Assembly: GCF_000471905.2 (NCBI RefSeq)
Contig: NW_006499435.1
Span: 5,960,932-6,024,931 of the forward strand
Direction of reading: 5' to 3'
Origin: Amborella trichopoda
Lineage: Eukaryota; Streptophyta; Magnoliopsida; Amborellales; Amborellaceae
DNA length: 64,000 nt
Part shown: positions 1 through 11,210 of the stretch, one piece after another
How the letters are laid out: every line of letters begins with the position of its first letter
Numbering within the stretch: position 1 is the first letter of the stretch
Program-made: the position numbers and the translations under genes
Notes under the pieces: model-generated
The model's input: only the letters and a program-made list of their open reading frames with translations
What the model was told of the DNA's origin: nothing
The model's database searches: none

Positions 1-516
1 GATGAAATCAAACAAGAAGCTGTGTTTGTGAAACTGCATGCAAGACTGTACCAACATGCTACAAGAAATAATAATGAATTTACTTGAAATATCCTCCAAC
101 TCAAATTTTCTTCTCTTCTACGCATAGGATTCATATTGCGAAGCCAGTTCACTGAAAATAGTTGGCCTTACAGCTCAACTATAGTTAAAATCTTTCAAAG
201 TTAAGAGCTGTTTAAGCTTTGGACCCCCTTTGGCTGCAGGTTTTAGAGCTTGTCTGGATACTTGCAAACCCAAATAAACCACCCAGGATGCCATCAAGTC
301 AAAAGTGAAAATCTCATCATAAAGAACAATGAATGCAGGAAAACATAAATTAATAATTCGAATAACTATAAAATCCATGGAAAGACAACAAATGCCAAGC
401 AAATTCATGAAAAAACAGATGTCTACACTATTGATGCATTTCATATTGTCGATTCCAGTTAATGGCCCAAAATTTATAATATAATAGGCAATAATATAAT
501 TAAACACCCTAAAGAG

Positions 517-559
<43 letters not shown>

Positions 560-658
560 CTATGCTTGTTTGGGTGCAACTTGATGCCAATTATTTAGTG
601 TTACTTACCAAAAAAAAAAGAAACAAGAAAAAACAGAAGAGAGTACAAGGAGGCATAC

Positions 659-3600
659 CTGTACAAAGAGCTCGGAAATTTTCTGGGTACAAGAAAGCAT
701 TGTTAAGTGTTATTAGTTCACCCTGAATCCGATAAACTAAAGAATTGCAGCAGAGTACTAGAAGAGACATATAGTACTGGTGTCTTGTAAATAACATGAA
801 CATAGAAGAACGGTTATTTATTAAATACCATACCTGCTGTCTTGGGCACTGTCTTCCCAAAGAGTCCCATCTCAATTCGACCTGCATGCATTCACATCAT
901 CAAGGACTGCAAAATAGGAATGATATGGTTTATGCTGGAAGATATGCTCAATGGAACAAGCATCATAGGAAGGCTTAAAGTTAAGCATAGTGTCGTCAGA
1001 AATAATAAAATCAAAGGGTAGACTTAATTAAAACAGAAGGGGGCATCAATGGCATGTATCGACATCCACCAGATCACATCAAACGAGGTGTTAGGGAGTA
1101 TTTAGATGGAAAGGATACTCCTCACAAACATCTTAGTGCCTACGCAGTTGGATAGACTTTTACCCCATATCATAAATAATCCCATACCACAGGAAAACAC
1201 GTCTTAACTTTGGACCGAATAATGGTGACCTTATTTTTGGACGCTTTTTGGCCAGAGAAGGAAGAATAAAAGCTCCTTCCCTCCCTCCTCTCTCCCATAC
1301 CACAGAAAAACACATTTGGCGACCTCCTTCTGGGTGGTTTTGGGCAGAGATGGGAGAATAAAGCTTCCACACTTGCTTTCTCCTCTTCTTTGGACATTTT
1401 TTGGGCCCTTGGTGAAGTTAATCATCATCAAAACAGGCCTTCAGAAAATAACTTTGTAATTTGCAATGTGCAAGTGAGTATACAAACAAGAGTCACTTGC
1501 AATGTGCAAGTGAGTATACAAACAAGAGTAACTTGCAATGTGCAAGTGAGTATACAAACAAGAGTCACTTGTTCAGGGTATCCTGCATGAAGGTCCACTA
1601 ATTCAGTAAGGGCAAATGTGTGTTCCGCAGTAATGGAAAAGCATTCCAGAAATGGGCAAAAGGCAAACATTTGAAACACTATACAAGGGCTTTTTATGAT
1701 GAATATATCATAAAAGTGCTTTCGAAAAGCTATAATGCATAATGATTCGGCATGAATATGTCAAACTAAATAATGTTCATCAAGAAATTAAAAGGCTGCA
1801 AGCCATGCAGAGGATGGAACACAAGTAAGCAAAAGCCCTATTGAACCAGCAATTTCAACCACACTAGACACTCTCATGTGAATACTGAATAGAAGAAACA
1901 CGGACATCCAGTCTCAAGGTGTCAGAAATACGATAATGCCAGAAAATTCCTAATTCTCAAATAGATTATACTATCAACCGTACAATATGCCTTTCTTGAT
2001 ATATGAATGACATCCAACATCACCCAAAAAAAAAAACTTCCAAAACTTGTTCCGAGCATAACAGATCCTTGATATTTGCAGAGAACTCCAGAATTTCCTA
2101 ATGTAAATACCAATAACAACACATAAAAGGTCAAACACTACAATATTTCATTTGCAATGATTCCCTTCTCAGAAATGGCGTCAATGTGCCTACCCCAGAC
2201 GCTCTTTATAACAAATCCAAAGGTGTCAGAAATACGATAATGCCAGAAAATTCCTAATTTCCAAATAGACTATACCATCAACCGTACAAAATGCCTTTCT
2301 TGGTATATGAACGACATCCAACATCACCTAAAAAAAATGACTTCCAAAACTTGATCCAAGCATAACAGATCCTTGATATTTGCAGAGAACTCGACAACCT
2401 CCTAATTTAAACACAAATAACAACATCTAAAAAGTTAAACACTACAATTATTTCATTTTCAATGATTCCCTTCTCAGAAATGGTATCAATGTGCCTTCCC
2501 CAGATGCTCATTTATAACTAAATCTATATTTCAAAAAAAAAAAACTATAAAACTCATTTTTTAAATACATTTTATAAGCAGGTAACTTGTACTTTTCTGG
2601 CGGATAATGTTCCTTGTAACATAGGCTTCACTTACCAGCAGGGACAATAGCTTCCATCTTACAGGACTGGAGCAGCGCGTTATTGTAAATAATACAATGA
2701 GGAATGAAAAGGCCTTGTAGGATCTATTCTTTCCTGTCGTAAGACGAACTGGGAGTTATGTTTTCAAAGTCAATGGCAAACAGTGGTGTGTTGACCACCT
2801 GACCACCAACACATTCTTAACTAGATGGTAGAAACAATGGATGACAACCACTTTCCAAAGGCAGCCCAAAGCATTTCTCTTGCATCATTCACAAATCTAT
2901 ATTTCTCATTACAAGTTACTTATGCAAAAGTTTTTTTGCCCTGAAGATGCCAGGAAAGAATGAGGAAACAAAGGCGATAACATCATGAACATGCAAGAGA
3001 TTATTTAATTATGTGTGCCTCGGATAAATGTTGGTTTTTTCAAAATAGTGGCAATATTAATATGCTGTCCCCTCACAAATGAACCAATATGTCAACACTC
3101 ATTCCACAAGTTGGATCATTATTTCTAAACTATCCCACTTCCCAAAATAGTCAAGGAAATTTGCAGTACAAAAACAGCGGTTAGCCAACCTGTCTTCCAT
3201 TCATAGTAGTTATAGGATACATACAGAGAAACAATTGCAACTTGAAACCCACACAAGAAAGAAGAAAACAACATCGCATGAAATCATAAAATTACATGCC
3301 AGTGGTTTTAAAAAGTGGACGCCTGACCAACTAAGGCACTTGCCCGAGGCCTAGTTGCCCCACCTGGGGCGAGGCAGCCCCGCCAATGGCAGGCACCATG
3401 CACTGAAGCCCAAGTGCCCTACTCCGAAAACCACGAAGGAAAGTTCCCTTGCATAAGGGAATTTTAAGGGTGGGAATTTTTTCCCCCTATTTAAGGGTGG
3501 TATTGTTTTCCGTTACTTTTATTATTATTATTTTTTGGGTTGTGGGGGATGCATTCCTAACCCACTTAACACTCAAAAACCCCGGTTTTTGTGCATTAAA

Positions 3601-6600
3601 TACATCCAAAAGTACAATTTGAAGGGGATCAAATTGGGAATTCATTTGTAACTTTGAGAGGATCGGATCGGGATCATTTGCATCACCAAGAAGGGATAAA
3701 AGAGAAGTTTTTGACCCACCTAGCAACAAAATTTTCCTCATCCCATCATCGATCTGATTTAGTTGTTTTATTGGTTTCCCAAACCCATATCTTCTTTCAA
3801 GCCATTACTTAGGCTTTTGAGCTTGGGAAAACATTGCATTTAAAAACAAATAAATAAATAAGTTTTGGGGTTTCTTCCACAAAAACTCAACCCCCTCTCT
3901 CAACACCCACCCCTACCCTTTTGACAAATTGGGCTGCCTCATGAAAAGGCAGTTGTCTAGGTGGAAACCCCCTGGCTGCCTTAGGTGGCACGTCCCATCC
4001 TTCAATACACTGACAAAAACTACAAACAACTTCAAAATATCAAAATTCAAGAAAAATCGGAAGAAGCAACAAAACATATTCTACAGACATATATCGCAGA
4101 TGGAGCAAACAACAAATAAGTTTTATACTATTAAATAATACAAAAAAGAATAAAATTATAGGATTTGAAGCGCAAACATACCAGCAGGCTTGCCATTGAT
4201 CTCCACATCGAAGTAAACCTTGTAAGTTATTTCTTGCAACTCTTTTTTAGGTGCTTTGCCCTAAAACCATCACCGGTGGAGAAATCATGAGATAGAGAAA
4301 ATATACATGGCTCAATAACTAATATTTATATATACCTATATGGACAAGGTCATCATCCAAATGATTCAAGATAACATAAACTATGCACTAGATAGCCTAA
4401 TGGCTAGGTATAAATCCACCAAATATTATTGACATCATGAGCAGGATTTTAAGATTTTGTAATATAATAAAGTTAACACCTTGGTTGTCACTAGATACCC
4501 ACTATTCCTAAATGGAGCTTACTTGCATTAGTTTACAAGCGAGCAATGATGTATATACACTTATAGGTGAACACCCAAACAATGACGCACATGCATGTGC
4601 ATAGGTATGCTTGTTTGTGTGGGCATATAAATATGCAAGTCATAGACATTCCCTTTATGGGATTGTATACAATGAGACCAGTTATCTTTGTTACAAGGAG
4701 GTCACAATCACTCTTATCTCATTAGACATTTCAATGACACTCTTACAACTACCCATATTACTTTTCCTTCTTTTATAAGCAAAGCATACACATGCTTAGG
4801 GAGTTCTTTAACACTAAGAACCAGATAGATAAAAATAAAAAATAGGACACTTGACATAAAAAACGAATATGAAAATTAGAATGGATTGAATTTCAAAAAG
4901 AGAAATAATCAAATTGATGAGCAATGTTAAAAAAAATCAAATTTCTGTTAATCTGGTTTTAAACATTGACATCTTGAGTGTCACCACTTGAGGTATGAGC
5001 AAAAATATATACCGATTAGAAATTTAATGAATGAATACATTTATAAGCAAATCAAAACAAGGAGCATCAAATGAAGTCTGAATTCAAAGCCAAAGACACC
5101 ATGCGGAGAGAGTGGAGTGAGAGTATGATAATTTGTTCAAGAATTCCCATAACAAATGAACATAACACAAGATCTTGGAGAATCTCAATCCTAAGTTGTT
5201 GAAATTGAAGAGGACATGTTCTAAGGGATGGGGATGACAAAGAGACTCCAAAATCACCTTTGGGCCCAAACAAACTAGTTATTGCAAGAAACAAAAACAA
5301 AAAGCAAACAATTTTCAAGTAAAATTTAATAAAAAGGAAGAAGTTGTTAGTACCAAAAATAATACTATCAAAAAAAGAAAAATAAAAAACAACACAGGCT
5401 TTAGGATATTTACCCAGATTGGGGATGAAACCAGGTCAGTAACTGATGAACTGATGTGCATTGTAAGGTGTCCATGGAAAAGGGCTTCATAGGAAAGATG
5501 ATAAGAGAAGAGAAGGACAATAATATCTTAATTAGTGGAACCATAATCGAGAACGAAGAGTTTATCCTCATAGGGGAAGCCAAAAGGAAGAGATGAGAAG
5601 GGAAACCATTATCACTCAAAGTAGTTGGATCATAATTAGGAACCTGAGAAATATGAGCTTCCTTAAATTTAGGATCTATATAAGGTGCTAGAGGGATTGG
5701 GTATCGATAATTGCTCAGGATGAAGTATCATCATCATCAGCATCTAAGCCTTCTCCTAACTAGTGTTGTCAAATTCGCTTCATCCCTCCTATCCGGTGCA
5801 CTTCTAGGTCGACATATGACTTGTGAAATTAAAGAGGAAAAAGCATTCATGACATTCGGATAAAAGTGAAAGCGCAAGGATGAAGATTATGAGACAGTGA
5901 GAGGGAGAGAGGAATGGAAAAGTCAAGAAGACCAGGCAAGCATGCTCACCTGATCCGTGTTTGGAATAGTGTGAGAAGATGACTCTGTGACGAAACCTAT
6001 GCGGTGCTGGAACCATCACCAAAAGAAAGGCAGAGGTGATTTTCTCTCTTCGTACATACAAAGGAAAACTGGAGAGAGAGAGAGAGGGCGTGTGTGCATT
6101 GGAATATAATTAGATCTCTTTCATCCCCTTTAGCACTTGTTTCTGAGAAGGAAAAAGTTTATATAAGTGCGACGCCCAAAACAATCAAATTAAGGCGTAC
6201 CTCGAAAATTTTCACTAGAAGAGCTTTGATGCCGAAAAATTCTCAAATTGATCATCTCGATTTCAAGATGCATGAGCATGAGAAAAAATGGATTTCAAGT
6301 CTTGGAATCTTGTAATGAATTTTGGGACCATCAATTTTCAAGATTTTCAAGTGTTCATTGATCTGCTCGATCTACACTAGTTTTAAATTTTTAAATTTTA
6401 TAATTAAAGATGGAAATAAATTTTCAGGCCATCACAGAGATTTCCAGTATTGAAACAACATCTTTCGACACTATTTAAAGGTGTGCCTTTTGATTGTTCA
6501 GGGCCTCGGCGTTATAAAAACCACACCCTTCTAAGAATGCAGGATTGAAATTGAAGTGTTAGATGAGGCTACCATGATGGAGATGCACATGTAGAAGAAT

Positions 6601-6876
6601 AAGTAACTAAAAAATGAATCAAGAAATCAATAAACGGAAGAAGGAAGTGTAAAGCCTAGACTGATGACAGAAAAAATACATCAACAAATTCATCAGGATC
6701 TATCATTCTATTCACCATTTCTCTACTCAAGATTGAGATACATATGAATCAATGTAGATAGATCCAGAAGAAGTATTTGAGAGAGATAAATGTGCGATAA
6801 CCTGGATGAGGGCGAGGGAAGCAAGTGCGAGGAAGCACCACAGTAGCAGGACAGACGGATTGCTGAGGGCGCCCAT
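659..6876 (-). CDS. Secretory-pathway cyclophilin (peptidyl-prolyl cis-trans isomerase), 5' part only
   Basis: Five exons are visible on the minus strand: 6802-6876, 5950-6006, 4182-4260, 834-881 and 659-682, in frame across all junctions. The start ATG (6874-6876) follows a GA-rich leader. Residues 1-25 ([20 protein letters not shown]...) form an uncleaved or cleavable signal sequence, so the product should enter the ER/secretory pathway. After a short linker come the cyclophilin strand [15 protein letters not shown] and the block [20 protein letters not shown], diagnostic of the family. Cyclophilins catalyse cis-trans isomerisation of X-Pro bonds during protein folding. The catalytic FHRI region and the C-terminal two thirds lie beyond the left edge. 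Exon 2 (19 codons, linker) is the least certain call because it is poorly conserved. The layout resembles plant CYP19-4/CYP20-1/CYP21-1 types; the exact paralogue is not resolved. Confidence 0.88.
1461..1568. repeat. 36-bp minisatellite, three copies
   Basis: Three head-to-tail copies of a 36-bp unit beginning TTGCAATGTGCAAGTGAGTA, differing by about one base. It lies in cyclophilin intron 3. The period is a multiple of three, which is why repetitive open frames appear on both strands; none is a gene. Confidence 0.9.
1918..2525. repeat. Tandem duplication of a 304-bp segment
   Basis: The segment from 1918 recurs from 2222, starting with GGTGTCAGAAATACGATAAT in both, with scattered substitutions and short indels along the whole unit. 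Both copies lie in cyclophilin intron 3. No coding capacity was recognised. Confidence 0.9.
3300..4012. mobile_element. Non-autonomous hAT-like element (GC-rich ends)
   Basis: The segment starts CAGTGGTTTTAAAAAG and ends ATACACTG, so its ends are roughly inverted (CAGTG...CACTG), as in hAT elements. Its termini are GC-rich and unlike the surrounding AT-rich intron. No transposase frame was seen. No clean 8-bp target duplication could be matched, so the boundaries are tentative. It lies in cyclophilin intron 3. Confidence 0.45.
4261..5949. other. Cyclophilin intron 2, mostly unremarkable
   Basis: The intron is AT-rich with no convincing exon. It contains a fragment (4659-4740) of the MITE family that begins GGGATTGTATACAATGAGAC and, at about 5728-5765, a fragment resembling the 3' tail of an RTE-like LINE in reverse (CATCATCATCAGCATCTAAG). 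Small open frames here match nothing recognisable. Confidence 0.6.
6154..6533. repeat. AT-rich MITE-like family, copy in cyclophilin intron 1
   Basis: It shares its order of blocks with copies at 7050, 33905, 56436, 57265, 58908 and 60037: an opening like GTTTATATAAGG, a block near TTGATCATCTCGA, a block near TTTTATAATTAGATATAAA and a closing GCCTT/ACCGCACCC-like end. Intron 1 spans 6007-6801 and nothing else was seen in it. Confidence 0.7.
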
Positions 6877-7049
6877 CTCTCTCTCTCTCTCTCCAGAACA
6901 GGAAGTCAATCCCTGGTACTCCTCGTCGAAGTAGAATGAATCAAAACAACAAAAATGCTTTGCGCTTTAATAGGCGACGTTTTTTAGGCTTTCCCTTCAC
7001 TTTAATGGACGACATGCAATTTATTTTTTCTTTTGGCTTTCACCCCGCG

Positions 7050-7720
7050 GTTTTAAACAATCAAATTACAGCGCTTCTCAACAATTTCACAATAAAAAGT
7101 TAGTTTTGATGCCCAAATATTTTCAAATTTATAATCTCACATCAAGATGCATGCGCATTAAAAAAATTAGATTTTTTTTTGGGTAATTCAGTAGGGATGA
7201 CAAGCCCTATCCATGTTTTGAAATTGTTAGTGGTTTTTGAAATAGTACATTTGTAATGTGTTTTTTGGCCATCAATTTTCAAAATTTTCAAGTTTTTATA
7301 AATATGCTTGATTTACACTATTTTTTAAGCTTTAAATTATATAATTAGAAATAAAAATATATTTTAAGGCTATCACAAAAATTTCTAGTATTGAAACCAT
7401 ATTTTTCGACACTATTTGAAGTTATGCTTTACTTTGATTATTTAGAGCCTCCGCTTTATATAAACCGCACCCTCCTTTCATGCGGGATATTTTAAGAAGG
7501 ATAATGGTTTGTTGGGCTGCAACCTTATCAAAATGAATAAACCCTCATCTTAAAACTAACCGAAAAATGTAATTCTAGTGTCGCAAAACCTTCAAACCAA
7601 TCATCTTGGCCATGACAACAGTTGTGAAAAAATTAAGACAAAGCCTCAAAAATAGTGTATATTGTAATCAATTATCTAAATCATCCATTTCACCCTAAAA
7701 TTAAATATTCGCATATATGC
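7050..7720. repeat. Two adjacent copies of AT-rich MITE-like families
   Basis: 7050-7478 is a copy of the family seen at 6154-6533. 7500-7720 matches the subfamily found at 60522-60872, with shared blocks around ATCATCTTGGC and GGTTGTGG-like text. Both lie just upstream of the cyclophilin start and have no coding content. Confidence 0.6.
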
Positions 7721-7727
7721 AAGATGT

Positions 7728-7835
7728 TATCATCATCAACCAACTTTTTCTAACTATTTAGAGTCGACTATATGAATCTTAGTTTGCCATTCTGTTTTAT
7801 CAAATGCCATAAATCCTTATATCTTTTTCACTTTA
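7728..7835 (-). mobile_element. 5'-truncated RTE-like LINE 3' end
   Basis: The run of CATCATCA followed by CAACCAACTTTTTCTAACTA and GTCGACTATATGAATC resembles the reverse complement of plant RTE-type LINE 3' ends, where the element ends in a GAT-trinucleotide tail. The body is lost. Confidence 0.5.
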
Positions 7836-8039
7836 TGAGGTTATTGTATAGTGTGTCGCTTACGGGAAATGCCCTAGTATAAGCAAATAACGTAGATTCA
7901 TTATTCATATAAAATTTTGACAAAATTTTATGTTGGCTGCCTACTTAACATAACCCATCTTCTGTTAGTATTTTTTGTTTGAAAGATGCTTTAGTATATT
8001 TCAAAACAACAATATGGTTTTATGGTTATTTCCTAAATT

Positions 8040-8630
8040 GTTTTTGTAAAGAGAGAAAGATGTGGGTTTGAGTCTCATATTGAAGAAGAGAGAATTTATT
8101 GAGCTATATTTAAGAGCACAAATTCTCATGCAATATCTTTGAGTACAAACGTGAGAGAAATAATACATATGCGGAGCATGCGAAGTGCGACACGCACCCC
8201 ATGAGTACCTGCACGCAAGGGGCAAGGGCAAGGGCAAAAAGACGCTTGATGACGTACTTTGTACTTTGTATGCTCATATTGGTGCATGAGGTGCCCTTCA
8301 TATAACCCACCACTACAAGTGAGTTAAGGGCCGGAATGTAACTTGTAAATGTTGGTGGTGCATGTAACCACCACTATAGTAAATATGTAGCCCCCTTGTG
8401 GCTCAATAAAATGGGTCTCTCTCTCATATGAGAAAGTAACTTAAGCAAGCACAACAATGGGCAAAAAATACTCATTTTTTTTCTCTCTCTCTAATATATC
8501 AAGACTCCAGTATGTATTGTATAGGTTTCAAGCTCGAGTAGAAGCTCTCTCTGTAATATATCAAGATTATGGTGTCTATTGTGTGGGTTTCAAGCTCATG
8601 TACATAGATCTTACAAATATTGAAAAATAT
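8040..8630 (+). repeat. Possible solo LTR or retroelement terminus
   Basis: The stretch has LTR-like composition: a TATA-like CTATATTTAAG near 8104, a polyadenylation-like CTCAATAAAATGGG near 8402, then a CTCTCTCT-rich region with a two-unit tandem repeat of about 60 bp (8490-8610). No target duplication or partner LTR was found, so this is tentative. An open frame at 8457-8834 lies in it and encodes nothing recognisable. Confidence 0.3.
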
Positions 8631-8834
8631 ATTTCTGTTTTCTTGCATCCAGATGACGAATTACCCTTCCTATACAAATCAAATACTATATCGAATGGGA
8701 ACAAATATCGTCTTGAGATAACACTCATATGTATCCAAAAACATGAAGAGTTTAAGATCCTATTTATGAAATCGTGTCATTTTATGCTCCCATTTCACCT
8801 ACCAAATTTCCAACATCTCATTTACCATGCTTGA

Positions 8835-9842
8835 AACGGATTAAAAGAATATTTAAGGTCCTTAACCTTTTTAGACCATCAGATTTGCAAGATCTATACC
8901 ATACAAATTCCATATAAGGTGTTCAAAATTGATCTTAGAATCATTATGAAAATTTTCAATGCCCAAAGGGCTTTCCAAACAAAGATTCAAGGCGAGGCTT
9001 TACTTTGTTTTCATAAGCCTTAGAAGTTGCATCCTTTCAGGAAAGGGTGAGGCTTTTAAAACGTGTCCACCTTATCATACAATTGCTTGAAAATTCATGT
9101 CAAATTTTAATTATGGAATTTAAAATTTTAAAAGTGAAACAGATCGAGCGATTCTATAAAAAAATTGAAAACTTTGGAAATAAACTGTCAAGATTACTTA
9201 TTAAAAGATACATTACATTTAGAACTTAAAATTCTTTTTATTGCCAAGTACAAAAATTTGTCAAAATACTTTGCAACTATTTAATATTCTACCCTCTTGC
9301 AACTATTTCAAGTCATGATTATGTCTTTTGATGGGTATATTTAAATTGAATGTAGAATGTTGAAAAACTAATCTCTTGTGAGTATTTAGGTAAATTCCCT
9401 TTTCAAAAATGAAAACTATTTATTATATTTCAATTAAATGTATTAATGTAGAAAAAACAGTTACGTGATGTTTAAATTAGTCAACATGCTTATTTTTCCT
9501 CCAAATCTATAAAAATGCCTTCCGCTCTCTCTTCTCTCTCCAAAATCTCATCATCCAATCTCTTTGACTAAATATTTTTTTACTTTCTTATTTAATTATT
9601 TAAATTATTATCTAAATCCAACTGATGAAGTCGCAAATAAATTATATTCATTTCTCGATAAAAGTCCATTATATTTTTTTATCCAAATAGAGCATTTTAT
9701 TTTTGTGTTCCAAATATTGCACTTTATTATGGATAAAAATCGAAGCAACAAAGAAATAAACTTAGAAGGGGTTTTTGTATGCTACTTGTTCCTACCAAAA
9801 CTGAATATTTCATTTAACATATCAAAAAATTTTGAGAAAAAA
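8835..9842. other. Intergenic, AT-rich, no gene seen
   Basis: About 8840-9050 shares its end (GGCGAGGCTTTACTTTGTTT) with the repeat at 60522-60872 and is a fragment of that family. The rest is AT-rich with only short, unconvincing open frames. Confidence 0.5.
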
Positions 9843-9843
9843 A

Positions 9844-10121
9844 TTAGGAACTGTTAGATAGATGATTAAACTATAGAAAAAATACTTTGAATGAGTTAAA
9901 GAATGAATCTTAAAAATATGAATTTTATTTAAATACATGTTTATATTCTTTTTATTCATCTAATCTCTAAGCATAAACATGAGAAAAAAAATTAGGAATG
10001 GTTAGATAGATGAATAAACTATAAAAAAAATATTTTGAATGAGTTTAAGAATGAATCCTTAAAAATATGAATTTTATTTAAATACATGTCTATATTCTTT
10101 TTATCCATCTAATCTCTAAGA
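9844..10121. repeat. Tandem duplication of about 148 bp
   Basis: The unit starting TTAGGAACTGTTAGATAGAT at 9844 recurs at 9992 with a few changes. It is AT-rich intergenic sequence with no coding content. Confidence 0.85.
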
Positions 10122-10375
10122 GTGCCATTAGTTCCTGAACATTTATATTTGTTGCTGGAACTGATCACAAAACCTCCCTAAAAGGAAAATATGAAACCAA
10201 TTACCAGAATCAAGCAAATAAACACCCACCACATTCAATAATAACAAGCAGGCAAAAAACCGAAGCTTAAAAAAATAAAAGGAAAATTACAAAAAAGCAC
10301 ATTTTATTTTTAAAATTGAAAAAATGTCCACTTATATTTCATCTTTTATGCTCCACTCCCACTACTTTTTGATAA

Positions 10376-10682
10376 CATGCAGTACAATTCCTTTTTAAGG
10401 AAAATATATAACGGACCATTTACCTTTAGTACAACGTCACAATTGATCTTGACCACTGGATGCGATATTGGGTGGCTGAGTTATTTTATTAATCAAGTTC
10501 AAAATCCAAAAGAAATTTTCTTGAACTTTGTAACACATCGGAATTATCAGATTTCACATCGGATGGTTGTAAGTAATTGTGACTTCCATGTATGAAAGAT
10601 AAATGATCTCATTATATACAATCCCTCATTTTATATCACCTCCATGTATGAAAGATAAATGATCTCATTGTATACACTCCCT
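10376..10682. mobile_element. MITE of the GGGATTGTATACAATGAGACC family
   Basis: The left end carries the GACCATTTACCTTTAGTACA block and the right end its inverse (AAAGATAAATGATCTCATTA), with a second right end duplicated at 10641-10682. Sister copies lie at 46161, 57652, 58314 and about 59660, with a fragment at 4659. Inverted termini and small size fit a non-autonomous DNA transposon. It lies 0.5 kb downstream of the ABH1 stop. Confidence 0.7.
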
Positions 10683-11210
10683 TCATTTTATATCACCCTT
10701 CATTTTATATCAGATTAAGATTGCAAATCTTTCACCTTCATACACTGATATAAAATACAAAAAATGTAAAAGCAAAGGAAACTCTAATAATTCTCGTTCC
10801 ACCCCAAGTGAGACAGTCTCCTACATCCCAAAAGACTCTCCTCGAATTGAAATCTTCCTATTCAAAGTCTCTACGAGTGCAAGACCCAAATTTCATTAAT
10901 AAACATTCCTACATCAGTGGTAGTCAGAACACTTCCAAAATGTTATACATGATTCAGTAAAGCTCAAAATAACACAAGCTAAAACACAATTTCCTCCCAA
11001 AACTCCCTAACCCACGTTTTCAGTAAAATGTAAAGGCAAAAGAAACACAAAAAGGATCTGATCTTCTCAAGGGCAGTTCTTCCCTATATCCTCCACCACT
11101 TGGCTTGGTAAACTGAATAGCCTTTATAAAGAGGATGAAGATGAAAGCTTCGATAATAAATATCCTTGAGACTACTTACAAGTACATTCATTTGGTTTTC
11201 AATGGGAATG

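Noticed and set aside
175..579. 134-codon frame on the minus strand at the left edge
   Set aside because: Its start comes from a GA/TA microsatellite and the rest resembles no protein; cyclophilin splice borders show the region is intron.
1461..1568. CRISPR-like array
   Set aside because: The 36-bp units are directly adjacent with no spacers, and this is plant nuclear DNA.
8457..8834. 125-codon plus-strand frame
   Set aside because: Its first half is a tandem repeat in a possible LTR and the rest matches nothing recognised.
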